Shown here: piece by piece, positions 1-8,454 of the stretch
How the letters are laid out: every line of letters starts with the position of its first letter
Numbering within the stretch: position 1 is the stretch's first letter
NCBI GenBank assembly: GCA_937880805.1
Contig: CALGRR010000079.1
Span: forward strand, 1-50,258
Direction: 5' to 3'
Length of the DNA stretch: 50,258 nucleotides
Origin: an uncultured Clostridia bacterium
GTDB lineage: Bacteria; Bacillota; Clostridia; Oscillospirales; Acutalibacteraceae
Position numbers and translations under genes: made by a program
Notes under the pieces: model-generated
Told to the model about the DNA's origin: nothing
The model's input: the letters and a program-made list of their open reading frames with translations, nothing else
Database searches by the model: none

Positions 1-251
1 GTTAACGACTTTATAGAAGCTATAATAATACTATCAGCTTTTTCTTTTTCTACTAGGTCGGTATTAAGGCGTCTTAGCATGGCTGATTTTATCCCATCTT
101 TAATGACTACTGAACTTTCTGGATCAGTTTTGCTAATGATTACATCAATCCAAACACTACTACCTAAAATATCTCTAGCTGCCACGCTAGATGGCTTATA
201 TCCGCATCCTACTATTAAAAAAGTTAGCAATAAAACTGCAAATAGTCTCAC
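1..251 (-). CDS. lptE: LptE-like LPS-assembly lipoprotein, N-terminal part (runs off the window)
   Basis: Eighty-three codons are open from a GTG at 251, one base after the leuS stop, to the window edge. The translation begins MRLFAVLLLTFLIVGCGYKP: a short lipoprotein signal peptide with a lipobox ending at Cys16 and the C-G-Y that typically starts LptE proteins. LptE helps LptD insert lipopolysaccharide into the outer membrane, so it belongs to a Gram-negative cell. leuS followed directly by an LptE-type lipoprotein gene is the order I recall for Campylobacter. The AT-rich codon use differs sharply from everything after about 1,200. I infer that this is a Campylobacter-like sequence joined to a Firmicute contig. 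The family call rests on the lipobox, the start motif and the neighbour. Confidence 0.7.
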   Translation of the reverse strand, partial: MRLFAVLLLTFLIVGCGYKPSSVAARDILGSSVWIDVIISKTDPESSVVIKDGIKSAMLRRLNTDLVEKEKADSIIIASIKSL

Positions 252-252
252 T

Positions 253-2688
253 CTATCCCTTTATAACAATATTTACAAGTTTATTTGGCACATAAATTTC
301 TTTTATAATTTGCGATGAGCCAATCCATTTAGCCACTTGGGTTTTAGCTATCTCAATAATCTCTTTATCGCTTAGACTCTTATCAACCTCAACTTCAGCA
401 CGCCTTTTACCATTTACTGTAATGGCTAAATTTATTGTATCGCTTTGGAATACTTCGCTTTTTAACTCTATTTTTCTAAAATTTTTAAGCCCAAATAGCT
501 CATTGCTTAATTCCCAGCTAATATGCGGAATTATCGGTTCAAGTAAATTTAAGATAATATAGTAGCCTTCAGTCCATACATCTTTATTTTGTTGAGCATT
601 TAACGCATTTAACGCCTCCATACAAGCAGCAATTAATGTATTAAATGTAAAACTACTTTCAAAAACTTCACTTGATTTTTTAAGTGCTTCATATACCTTA
701 AGCCTTGCGTATTGCTCTGCTTTATCTAGCTCTTTATGATTAATATCTGGCAAGGCAGAGCACTTATAAGCATTAGAGGCTCTATCGCACAATCTATTTA
801 TAAATTTAAATGCCCCCTCTACTGCACTATCATTCCACTCTAGCTCTTTTTGTGGTGGAGCAGCAAATAAGATAAATAGCCTTGCAGTATCAGCTCCATA
901 CTTAGCTATAATCTCATCAGGATCAACTGTATTACCCTTGCTCTTACTCATTTTAGCGCCATCTTTTAGCACCATTCCTTGAGTTAATAAACTAGCAAAT
1001 GGCTCACTATCTCGCAAATAACCAAGATCTCTTAATACTTTTTGAAAAAATCTAGCATAAAGTAGATGTAAAATCGCATGTTCAATCCCGCCAATATACT
1101 GATCAACATTCATCCAATAATCAGTTTTCGCTTTATCAAATGGCATCTCACTATTTTTCGGATCGCAATATCTTAAGAAATACCAGGATGAGCCTGCCCA
1201 CTGAGGCATTGTGTCTGTCTCTCTCTTTGCAGGCTGACCGCACTTGGGACAGGTGCAGTTTACGAAGGAATCAATCTTTGCAAGGGGGCTTTCGCCGTCT
1301 GTGCCGGGCTCAAAGTTTTCAACCTTGGGCAAGCGGAGAGGAAGCTCCTCATAGGGAACGGGAACAATTCCGCAATCGGGGCAATGAACAATGGGAATGG
1401 GCTCGCCCCAGTATCTCTGGCGGTTGAATGCCCAGTCGTTCATCTTATACTGAACGCCCTTTTCACCGATGCCCTTCTCCTGAAGGAAATCAGCCATTCT
1501 TTCGATAGAATCCTTTTTGTTTGTGAAGCCGTTGAGGAAATCGGAGTTAACCATTTCGCCGTCGCCCGTATAAGCTTCAACCTCAATATCTCCGCCCTTG
1601 ATAACTTCAATTATATCAATGCCGAATTTCTTTGCAAATTCATAGTCACGCTGGTCATGTGCAGGCACAGCCATAATTGCACCCGTACCGTAGCCCATCA
1701 TAACATAGTCTGAAATATAGATGGGGATTTCCTTGCCGTTAACGGGGTTAACTGCTGTGAAACCGTCAAGCTTAACGCCTGTTTTATCCTTAACAAGCTG
1801 CGTTCTCTCGAATGCGGATTTCTTGCTGCACTGCTCTCTGTAAGCTTCAACGGCATCCATATTGCCAATCATATCGGCATACTTATCAATAAGAGGATGC
1901 TCGGGTGCCATAACCATAAAGGTTACGCCGAAAAGAGTATCGGGTCTGGTGGTATAAACCTTAAGCTTTTCCTCTGTATCCTTAACGCTGAAGTTTACAA
2001 ATGCACCCGTTGATTTTCCAATCCAGTTTTCCTGCTGGAGCTTTATGTTGGGCAGATAATCAACCTCTTTAAGACCTTCAAGAAGCTTATCTGCATATTC
2101 CGTTATGCGAAGATACCAGACATCCTTTGATTTCTGAACAATATCGCTGTGGCAGATGTCGCACTTGCCGCCCTGCGAATCCTCATTTGAAAGAACAACC
2201 TTACAGTGGGGGCAGTAGTTAACAAGAGTTTTATCTCTGAAAACAAGACCGTTATCAAACATCTTGAGGAAAATCCACTGTGTCCACTTGTAGTAATCCT
2301 CCTGAGTTGTGTCAACAACCTTTGACCAGTCAAACGAGAAGCCTACTCTTTTGAGCTGGCTTGTGAACTTTTCAATATTATTATCGGTAACCTGTCTGGG
2401 GTGTGTGTTGGTTTTGATTGCATAGTTTTCGGTGGGAAGACCGAAAGCATCAAAGCCGATGGGGAAAAGAACATTATATCCCTCAAGGCGTCTTTTTCTT
2501 GAAACAACCTCAAGACCCGAATAAGCCTTGATGTGTCCTACGTGCATACCTGCACCGCTGGGATAAGGGAATTCAACAAGGGCATAAAACTTTTTCTTTG
2601 AATAATCCTCTGTGCATTCAAAGGTCTTGTTTTTATCCCATATATCCTGCCACTTTTTTTCTACACTTTTAAAATCGTACTGAGCCAT
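253..2688 (-). CDS. leuS: Leucyl-tRNA synthetase, chimeric (clostridial N-terminus, Campylobacter-like C-terminus)
   Basis: This class I synthetase charges tRNA-Leu in the cytoplasm. At 811 residues it is full length for a bacterial LeuRS. The HIGH-type motif HVGH is at residues 49-52, the editing (CP1) domain follows, and KMSKS is at 579-583. Up to about residue 502 (WAGSSW) the sequence and codon use are clostridial. From about residue 505 (LRYCDPKN) it becomes AT-rich, and stretches such as DQYIGGIEHAILHLLYARFF and ADTARLFILFAAPP match the Campylobacter LeuRS I remember. The frame is intact, so the protein could in principle work. However, the gene after it is an epsilonproteobacterial lptE, which makes a contig chimera more likely than true recombination. 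The start ATG at 2688 lies 38 nt after rsfS. Confidence 0.93.
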   Translation of the reverse strand: MAQYDFKSVEKKWQDIWDKNKTFECTEDYSKKKFYALVEFPYPSGAGMHVGHIKAYSGLEVVSRKRRLEGYNVLFPIGFDAFGLPTENYAIKTNTHPRQVTDNNIEKFTSQLKRVGFSFDWSKVVDTTQEDYYKWTQWIFLKMFDNGLVFRDKTLVNYCPHCKVVLSNEDSQGGKCDICHSDIVQKSKDVWYLRITEYADKLLEGLKEVDYLPNIKLQQENWIGKSTGAFVNFSVKDTEEKLKVYTTRPDTLFGVTFMVMAPEHPLIDKYADMIGNMDAVEAYREQCSKKSAFERTQLVKDKTGVKLDGFTAVNPVNGKEIPIYISDYVMMGYGTGAIMAVPAHDQRDYEFAKKFGIDIIEVIKGGDIEVEAYTGDGEMVNSDFLNGFTNKKDSIERMADFLQEKGIGEKGVQYKMNDWAFNRQRYWGEPIPIVHCPDCGIVPVPYEELPLRLPKVENFEPGTDGESPLAKIDSFVNCTCPKCGQPAKRETDTMPQWAGSSWYFLRYCDPKNSEMPFDKAKTDYWMNVDQYIGGIEHAILHLLYARFFQKVLRDLGYLRDSEPFASLLTQGMVLKDGAKMSKSKGNTVDPDEIIAKYGADTARLFILFAAPPQKELEWNDSAVEGAFKFINRLCDRASNAYKCSALPDINHKELDKAEQYARLKVYEALKKSSEVFESSFTFNTLIAACMEALNALNAQQNKDVWTEGYYIILNLLEPIIPHISWELSNELFGLKNFRKIELKSEVFQSDTINLAITVNGKRRAEVEVDKSLSDKEIIEIAKTQVAKWIGSSQIIKEIYVPNKLVNIVIKG

Positions 2689-2726
2689 TTTGCTTTAGCT
2701 TCCTTTCATTGCCGCAAATTTTTATA

Positions 2727-3089
2727 TCAGTCAGGGGTAATTATATCGCTTAAATCCATAACGCTTGCATCCTGCCACAAACGCTCGAGATTATAATATT
2801 CACGGGTTTCGCCTTGGAAAAGATGAACGATAACCGTGCCGTAATCAAGAAGAATCCAGCCCGTTGCCCTGCCCTCAATATGCTCGGGAGCAATATTCAG
2901 ACGGTTCTTGATTTCATATTCAACATCATCGGCGAGCGACTTTGTGTGGGTGTTTGATGTGCCCGATGCAATAACAAAGAAATCCGAAACAATCGTTACC
3001 TCTTCGGTTTCAATGGCAACAATATTCATTGCCTTTTTCTCGTCAAGCACCTTTGCAATTTCTCTAACGAGAGCTTTGGGGTCTGTCAT
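2727..3089 (-). CDS. rsfS: Ribosomal silencing factor RsfS
   Basis: At 120 residues this is a typical RsfS (formerly Iojap/YbeB) protein, which binds L14 (uL14) on the large subunit and blocks subunit joining when nutrients are scarce. Family features are visible: the early DFFVIASG segment, the mid TGWILLDYG segment and the late REYYNLERLW segment. It follows nadD-yqeK by 4 nt. The order nadD, yqeK, rsfS, leuS is common in Firmicutes, which also shows that the first part of leuS really belongs to this genome. Confidence 0.93.
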   Translation of the reverse strand: MTDPKALVREIAKVLDEKKAMNIVAIETEEVTIVSDFFVIASGTSNTHTKSLADDVEYEIKNRLNIAPEHIEGRATGWILLDYGTVIVHLFQGETREYYNLERLWQDASVMDLSDIITPD

Positions 3090-3093
3090 ATAT

Positions 3094-4251
3094 CTATTTC
3101 CTTTCCATAAAATATCCCTTCATATCGTTGTAGCAGTCAACGGTTGCGGGATGAATCGGTAAATTCTGCGAAACAAGCTTATTTATTGTGTATTCGGCGG
3201 TGTAAAGAATGGCTTCTTCAAGGCTCTGTGCCGCAAGCCTTCTCACAACGCCCACATCTTTATAATTTCTGTCTGCCGAGATAAAATCCGCAATATAAAC
3301 AATTTTTTCAAGCAGACTCATTCCCGCCCTGCCGGTTGTGTGCCACGCAACGGCGGAAAGTATTTCTTCATCGGTAACTATTCCGTTGACCTTAAGGAAT
3401 GCCGCACCCGATTTCTGATGCCACACCTTGCGGTTTGTTTTATCAACCTCGTTAAGCTCATAGCCCGCCTTGCGGATATATTCAAAATGCTCCTCTTCGG
3501 TTGCATTTTTCATAACATCGTGAAGCAAGCCCGCAAGCCTTGCCTTTTCGGCATCGGCACCGTATTTTTCCGCAAGGGCGGCAGCACATTCGCTCACGCA
3601 CTCGCTGTGGAAAATTCTTGCCTCGTCAAGCTTTTCATAAATGAGCCTGCGGTATTCTTTGAGCCCGTCATCATAGAGATCGTTTTTGTTTATATATCCG
3701 AGAACCTCTCGCGGAATAAGCGAGGATTCCTCGTTTTTAACAAGCTCTGTTCTCACCTGAGTTGAGCTGACCTCAAGGGGCTCAATTTCAAGAAAGATTA
3801 TCTTTTTTCTCTGCTCTTCGGTATATGCCGAAAGGTCGGGCACAAAGCCCTCTTCTCTTGAAGCGGCACACAGAAAACACATTGAAAGAATCTCTTCCCA
3901 GCGATACCACTGATTAAAGGTCTGAAGCATATCCGAGCCGATTATAAAATAAAGCTCATCATCGGGATATAGCTTTTTAAGCTCTTTCAGCGTTTCAACC
4001 GTGTAGCTCTTATCGCCTCTGTCAAGCTCGATTGGGGAAACCTCAAAGCGGCTGTCTTTGCAGAATGCAAGGCGGCACATTTCGAGTCTGTCCTCACCCC
4101 TTGCAAGGCTTCCCGGGATTTTATGAGGCGGAATGCAGGAGGGAATGATAATCATTTTATCAAGCCCGAGCATATCTGCTGCGGCATTTGCCAAGCGGAT
4201 ATGACCTTTGTGAGGCGGATTGAAGGTTCCGCCGAAAACTCCGATTTTCAT
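3094..4251 (-). CDS. nadD: NadD-YqeK fusion: nicotinate-nucleotide adenylyltransferase plus HD phosphohydrolase
   Basis: The 385 residues join two proteins that are usually separate neighbours. Residues 1 to about 195 are NadD, which makes deamido-NAD from nicotinate mononucleotide and ATP: the nucleotidyltransferase loop GGTFNPPHKGH is at 7-17 and SSTQVR at 162-167. Residues from about 205 to 385 are a YqeK-type HD domain: the HD pair is at 244-245, with further histidines at 215 and in VWHQKSG, and AVAWHTTGR after that. YqeK enzymes are known to hydrolyse diadenosine tetraphosphate. The start ATG overlaps the stop of the upstream permease by one base. Fusing the two reading frames is the unusual point; no stop or frameshift is seen between them. 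Confidence 0.9.
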   Translation of the reverse strand: MKIGVFGGTFNPPHKGHIRLANAAADMLGLDKMIIIPSCIPPHKIPGSLARGEDRLEMCRLAFCKDSRFEVSPIELDRGDKSYTVETLKELKKLYPDDELYFIIGSDMLQTFNQWYRWEEILSMCFLCAASREEGFVPDLSAYTEEQRKKIIFLEIEPLEVSSTQVRTELVKNEESSLIPREVLGYINKNDLYDDGLKEYRRLIYEKLDEARIFHSECVSECAAALAEKYGADAEKARLAGLLHDVMKNATEEEHFEYIRKAGYELNEVDKTNRKVWHQKSGAAFLKVNGIVTDEEILSAVAWHTTGRAGMSLLEKIVYIADFISADRNYKDVGVVRRLAAQSLEEAILYTAEYTINKLVSQNLPIHPATVDCYNDMKGYFMERK

Positions 4252-5063
4252 TATTTGATATTAACCTTTGTGTTCATAATTTTTGCCGTGCCCCAGAAAA
4301 GAGCCACTGCACAGATAACATTGAATATTGTGCCCGCAATGCCGAAGGTTAAGCCGAGAGGCGAATCCATTGTTGAAACGGTGCTGTAGAAAAGACCATT
4401 TTCGGTGAGCACAAGGGTGAGGGGCACATACTGTGCAAGAAGCAAGCTTATAATCTGCATAACAACAAACACCGCAAAGAAAACGGCAAATGCTGCAAAG
4501 CCGCCGAGTTTCTGCATAACTCTTGTGTTTGCAACGGTGATTGCAAAATAAAGCTGAGCAATAAGAACAACTATTTTAACAAAAACGATAATCGCAAAAA
4601 GAAGAACAACAAGCTTTATTGTTGATGTTGAGGGAATTCCTTCAAACATCGAAAGCATAAGCTGAATTGCCATTTTAACATCTTCGCCTATCATTGCGGT
4701 TGAATAAAGATAAACTCCGATAAAAATTCCCGCCGCAACAAGATAGCTCAAAAGCATCCAGCAGAATGAGGTTATTGTTTTTGCCGCAAGAAGCTGGCCG
4801 CTTGTTACGGGAAGGGTGAAGCTTAAATAGCCCTGGTCGCCGTAAAGAGTCTTTTTGAAGTTCGAAACAACGCTGATGAATGTTACAACAACAGCGATAA
4901 GACCCGTTGCGATAAGCACGATTGTTGCAACAGCACTAATCCAGGTTATATCGGCAATATACGAAGCGAGCATAATGAGAATAGCCACTGCTGAAACCGC
5001 ATAAATCATACCGATTGAATGCACATTTGATTTGAATTCATTCTTAATTAACTTGCCAAGCAT
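4251..5063 (-). CDS. ABC-2 type transporter permease
   Basis: A 270-residue integral membrane protein with about six hydrophobic segments, starting MLGKLIKNEFKSNVH as many ABC-2 permeases do. The segment LYGDQGYLSFTLPVTSGQLL, typical of this group, follows the second helix. Its start overlaps the end of the ATPase gene by 20 nt, so the two are translationally coupled and should form one transporter. The substrate cannot be told; relatives act in antimicrobial peptide resistance or in export of unknown compounds. Confidence 0.85.
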   Translation of the reverse strand: MLGKLIKNEFKSNVHSIGMIYAVSAVAILIMLASYIADITWISAVATIVLIATGLIAVVVTFISVVSNFKKTLYGDQGYLSFTLPVTSGQLLAAKTITSFCWMLLSYLVAAGIFIGVYLYSTAMIGEDVKMAIQLMLSMFEGIPSTSTIKLVVLLFAIIVFVKIVVLIAQLYFAITVANTRVMQKLGGFAAFAVFFAVFVVMQIISLLLAQYVPLTLVLTENGLFYSTVSTMDSPLGLTFGIAGTIFNVICAVALFWGTAKIMNTKVNIK

Positions 5064-5754
5064 AGCCGAACACCTCCTTGAACAAATCCTCTATTGTTTT
5101 GCCCGAAGCCGTAATCTCTTCAACCTTGCCCTTAACGAGCACCTGTCCCCTGCCAATCATAAGCACGGAGTTGAATATTTTTTCAACATCATAGATAAGG
5201 TGGGTTGAAATAAGAATTGTTGAGCCTTCGGGATGGTTTTTCATAATTGTGTCAAGAATAAAAGCTCTTGCCGCAGGGTCAACGCCGCCGAGAGGCTCAT
5301 CAAGCACATAAAGCTTTGCGTTTCTGCTGAGCACAAGAAGAAGCTGAAGCTTTTCCTGCATACCCTTTGACATTGTTTTGATTTTCTGCTTAAGAGGAAG
5401 CTGGAAGGTTTCAAGCATTCTCAGAGCTTTTTCCTTATCGAAATCCTTATAGAAATCCGCCATAAAGTTTATTGCATCGATTGAACGCATCCAATCGGCA
5501 AGATAGGTTCTTTCAGGCAGATAGGCAACCTTTGCCTTTGTTACAACGCCGGGCTCATCGCCGTCAATACGCACATCGCCCTCATAATCGTGGATAAGAC
5601 CCGTGAGAATTTTGATAAGCGAGGTTTTGCCGCTTCCGTTGGGTCCGAGCAAGCCGATAATCTGGCCGCCCTCAAAATCAAACGAAACATTTGAGAGCAC
5701 CTGATGGCTGCCGTAGGATTTGCTTAAATTTTTAACAGAAATTATATCAGACAT
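5044..5754 (-). CDS. ABC transporter ATP-binding protein
   Basis: A 236-residue nucleotide-binding subunit. Walker A is GPNGSGKTS at about 36-44, the signature region is MSKGMQEKLQ at about 129, and Walker B with the catalytic glutamate is LYVLDEP at about 147. The domain order fits the ABC-2 exporter ATPases (CcmA/NatA-like). GGGGAGGATAAAATG gives a good ribosome site at the 5754 start. It is the first gene of the pair with the permease; an 11-bp inverted repeat lies upstream at 5809-5876. Confidence 0.92.
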   Translation of the reverse strand: MSDIISVKNLSKSYGSHQVLSNVSFDFEGGQIIGLLGPNGSGKTSLIKILTGLIHDYEGDVRIDGDEPGVVTKAKVAYLPERTYLADWMRSIDAINFMADFYKDFDKEKALRMLETFQLPLKQKIKTMSKGMQEKLQLLLVLSRNAKLYVLDEPLGGVDPAARAFILDTIMKNHPEGSTILISTHLIYDVEKIFNSVLMIGRGQVLVKGKVEEITASGKTIEDLFKEVFGYAWQVN

Positions 5755-5808
5755 TTTATCCTCCCCTTCAGCATATTTGCCGAAGCAATGTTCTAAAGTC
5801 TATAATTA

Positions 5809-5876
5809 TCAAGTATTATATCACTTTATATTATAAAATAAAAGACTATTTTTATGTTTTTTTTGATAATACTTGA
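5809..5876. promoter_or_regulatory. Widely spaced inverted repeat upstream of the ABC ATPase
   Basis: TCAAGTATTAT (5809-5819) is repeated inverted as ATAATACTTGA (5866-5876), 11 of 11 pairs, 46 nt apart, in very AT-rich DNA. The proximal arm overlaps a TATAAT-like sequence read on the minus strand (GATATAATACTTG). The placement would suit a regulator binding two half-sites around the transporter promoter. No cognate regulator gene is adjacent. Confidence 0.35.
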
Positions 5877-5894
5877 ATTATTTGTGAATTTTGG

Positions 5895-5930
5895 AATAAA
5901 AAAGCAGGGAATGAAGCTCATTCCCCGCTT
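5895..5930 (-). terminator. Rho-independent terminator after the long folate/Rnf-like run
   Basis: On the minus strand, AAGCGGGGAATGAG and CTCATTCCCTGCTT-type arms form a strong hairpin followed by TTTTTTATT. It lies about 250 nt after the foldase stop at 6183, beyond the hairpin repeats. Confidence 0.75.
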
Positions 5931-5939
5931 AATCGGATA

Positions 5940-6180
5940 TAATTCGTAATTCGGAATGCGTAATTCGTAATGAAAGGTCTGCGTTTTGAGTGGTGAGTGC
6001 AGAGTGCAGAACGCAGAGTTTCGGAAGGGCTTCCCTTACCCATTATATATTCGGTCATAGGCGGAGCCTATCCTTATCTTGCTGAAAGGCAAACTTCACT
6101 TTCGGCATAGCCGAAAACTTCTCGTCGCTTGCGATACTTCTCTCACCGTAAGGTGAGCTTCACTTAACGAGGAATTATAT
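5940..6180. repeat. Intergenic hairpin-repeat block with ACTTC spacers and a dispersed 36-bp element
   Basis: No gene is visible. The block opens with AATTCGT-type repeats (5942-5972). It continues with a dispersed 36-bp element (6038-6073) that recurs at 40820-40855 with one mismatch and contains the hairpin ATAGGC-GGA-GCCTAT. It ends with short hairpins separated by ACTTC: TTTCGGC-ATA-GCCGAAA (6100-6116), TCGC-TT-GCGA (6125-6134) and CTCACC-GTAA-GGTGAG (6142-6157). It lies just after the foldase gene and before the terminator on the minus strand. Confidence 0.7.
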
Positions 6181-6182
6181 GA

Positions 6183-7745
6183 TTATTTTTCCGCCATATT
6201 CTTATTGAATCTGTCAATTCTCACATTGACCTTCTTGAAGCATTTCTGAAGAACCTTATCGTCAACCTTTTCGGCATATTTTTCTTCAATCAGCTTATCA
6301 TATTCCGCCTTGTATTTATCTGTTGCAAGGTCTGTTGCAACATCCTTTTTCCAGTCAAAATCTTCGGTGTTGGGTTCAAGGTAATAAACAACATAAACCG
6401 CATCCGAAAGCTCGAATTTTGCTGTGTCGCCCCTTTTTCTTGCGGGGTCGGCAAGCCAGATTTCCATATCTCTGTCATAATCGGTGATTGTTGCGGCAAT
6501 TTCTTCGCCGTAATCTGCGGCAAGCTCCCTGAACGAAGCCTCGGTCTTTTCGCCCGCCTGCCATTCTTCATAGAACTTCGCTGCTCTTTCGGGTGCACCG
6601 CTGCGTGCATTCTTATAAACAAGAATCTGATGCGAATAAGGGGTAAATGCGGGCTCTTCAACAAGAATTACATAGCTGCCCAGATAATCCTTGACCGTTC
6701 CGAGCTCGCCCGCAACTCTGTTTTTATCGAACACCCAGTTTGCAACTGTTTCGCCGTGAAAAGCTTCAAGCTCGCTGTAGGTCATATATCCGAGATTTGT
6801 TATTCCGTCAACATCATAATCGTCACGGGGATAATTCTTCTTTGCAAAAGCGTTGAAATCCTCAACATTTTTTATTGCATCAATTTCCTCCTGCGTAAAT
6901 TCGCTTGCCATCATATGCACACGGACTTTTGCAACTTTATAAAGCATCGGATTTTCATTGAATTTTGCCTGAAGCTCGTCTTCTGTGCAGGCTTCTTCAA
7001 GCCTTATCTGTTCATTCTCTTCATATCTTTTTGAATACATCATCATTATAACTCTTGACATATACATTGAAAGGTCAACGCCCTCAACATAGCTTTTTGC
7101 CAAGTGCTCATCAGGAGTCTGATTATCTCTTTTTGCATTGTTGCAGATAGTATTGTAGTTATAAGCAATAAACTCCATATCCTCCGAGGTGAGCTCTGTT
7201 CCCGCCTCGCAGGCCCTTTGGAAATTGGCGTAATCCTTCTGAATATCCTGAACCGCACCAAAAGCAAAATAGTTTGCCCAGGTACCGTCACCCGTTGTGT
7301 ATTTCTGCTCATCGGGCATTTTTTCAATATCATAGCCCGTTATATTATAGCCCTTGGTTGCCATGGAGTTTCTTGCTTCGGAATACTTGTTTGTAAATTT
7401 TGTATAGTAATACATAGCAAACTCGGGCAGAGAAATCTTTGTTCCGCCGATTTCGGTAACTGCTCCGTATTCCCCGCACTTTGCTTCTCTTTTGCTCTCA
7501 TTTTCCGTAAGAATTTCCGCAAAGGTTCTGGGAATCTTTGTTCCGTTATAATCAACAAGCTCTGTATCAAGCTTAATATCCTGCTCAGTTGACACGGCAG
7601 TTGTTGTTGTGTTATCGGGCTTGTCCTTGTTATCAACCGCGGGCTTTATAACAAAAACTGCAATCAGCACAGCCGCCGCAACAAGAATCACCGCGGCAGC
7701 CGAAATAACAATTGCCTTCGTGCCAGACTTTTTTTCTTTACTCAT
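6183..7745 (-). CDS. Membrane-anchored parvulin/SurA-like foldase
   Basis: At 520 residues it has one N-terminal membrane segment (about 10-33, AIVISAAAVILVAAAVLIAV) after a lysine-rich start, then a Thr-rich linker, so the bulk should lie outside the membrane. Residues from about 95 resemble the SurA/PrsA N-terminal chaperone region (KISLPEFAMYYYTKF). Two later stretches, one starting KVRVHMMASEFTQEE and one starting YSHQILVYKN, resemble PpiC rotamase domains, although I cannot see a clean full set of active-site residues. A role in folding secreted proteins is inferred. It is the last gene of the long minus-strand run, 13 nt after the Cys-rich miniprotein gene. Confidence 0.7.
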   Translation of the reverse strand: MSKEKKSGTKAIVISAAAVILVAAAVLIAVFVIKPAVDNKDKPDNTTTTAVSTEQDIKLDTELVDYNGTKIPRTFAEILTENESKREAKCGEYGAVTEIGGTKISLPEFAMYYYTKFTNKYSEARNSMATKGYNITGYDIEKMPDEQKYTTGDGTWANYFAFGAVQDIQKDYANFQRACEAGTELTSEDMEFIAYNYNTICNNAKRDNQTPDEHLAKSYVEGVDLSMYMSRVIMMMYSKRYEENEQIRLEEACTEDELQAKFNENPMLYKVAKVRVHMMASEFTQEEIDAIKNVEDFNAFAKKNYPRDDYDVDGITNLGYMTYSELEAFHGETVANWVFDKNRVAGELGTVKDYLGSYVILVEEPAFTPYSHQILVYKNARSGAPERAAKFYEEWQAGEKTEASFRELAADYGEEIAATITDYDRDMEIWLADPARKRGDTAKFELSDAVYVVYYLEPNTEDFDWKKDVATDLATDKYKAEYDKLIEEKYAEKVDDKVLQKCFKKVNVRIDRFNKNMAEK

Positions 7746-7758
7746 ATGTATTCCTCCG

Positions 7759-7941
7759 TCAGTTTTGCTTTCTTACAATTTTATATTCATCATAGGGCTG
7801 GTAGTACGGGCACTCAAAGGAAGAGCCCTGCATAAATCTGTAAAGCTCGTCCTCATCAAGATTTACCGTACACTCATAGCACTCATAATCTTCGTTATAA
7901 TCATAAAACGCACAGTTATCGCAAATAGTTGAACCTGCCAT
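7759..7941 (-). CDS. Cys-rich miniprotein, DUF6472-like
   Basis: Sixty residues, starting MAGSTICDNCAFYDY, with cysteines at 7, 10, 20, 23 and 39. The spacing C-x2-C ... C-x2-C suggests a bound metal. The middle NLDEDELYRFM and the end DEYKIVRKQN match my memory of DUF6472, a small family found in clostridial genomes; function unknown. It sits 8 nt after folK and 13 nt before the foldase, in the same operon-like run. Confidence 0.72.
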   Translation of the reverse strand: MAGSTICDNCAFYDYNEDYECYECTVNLDEDELYRFMQGSSFECPYYQPYDEYKIVRKQN

Positions 7942-7949
7942 AATCCACC

Positions 7950-8450
7950 TCAGTAAATAGGAATTATAATTTCTTTTTCAATGCGGGTCACGCCGTCTGT
8001 TCCTATATCTCTCAGATGAGGGCCGAAAAACATTCCGGGTGCTCTGCCCGAGGGATAAAGGTCAAGAAGCGGTACCATAACAAAAGCTCTTTCAAGCACT
8101 CTGGGGTGCGGCACTGTAAGCTCAAAGCTTTCGCTTTTGAAGCCTTCATACAAAATCAAATCAAGGTCTATTATTCTGGGCTCGTTTTTTCTTGTTCTTA
8201 TTCTTCCCATTGCCGCTTCAATGCCGAGGCATTCGCCAAGAAGCATTGCGGGAATAACCGAGGTTTCAATAAGTATCGCCGCATTATAATATTTTGCATC
8301 GTCGGTGCAGTCAACGGGCTCGGTTTCATAAACCCTTGAAGCCTTGATTATCTTAACTCCCGAAAGCTTTGCAATGGCTCTTATTGCGGCATTGATATTC
8401 TCTATTCTGTTGCCCATATTTGAGCCGAGTGCAATTACCGCTTCGCTCAT
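7950..8450 (-). CDS. folK: 2-amino-4-hydroxy-6-hydroxymethyldihydropteridine pyrophosphokinase
   Basis: A 166-residue HPPK, which transfers pyrophosphate from ATP to the pterin alcohol before DHPS acts. Family features are the start ALGSNMGNR (about 6-14), the mid VYETEPVD and RIIDLDLILY with the paired aspartates that hold magnesium (about 112-121), and VPHPRVLERAFV after it. It follows folB by 4 nt in the order folE-folP-folB-folK. Confidence 0.95.
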   Translation of the reverse strand: MSEAVIALGSNMGNRIENINAAIRAIAKLSGVKIIKASRVYETEPVDCTDDAKYYNAAILIETSVIPAMLLGECLGIEAAMGRIRTRKNEPRIIDLDLILYEGFKSESFELTVPHPRVLERAFVMVPLLDLYPSGRAPGMFFGPHLRDIGTDGVTRIEKEIIIPIY

Positions 8451-8454
8451 TTTC

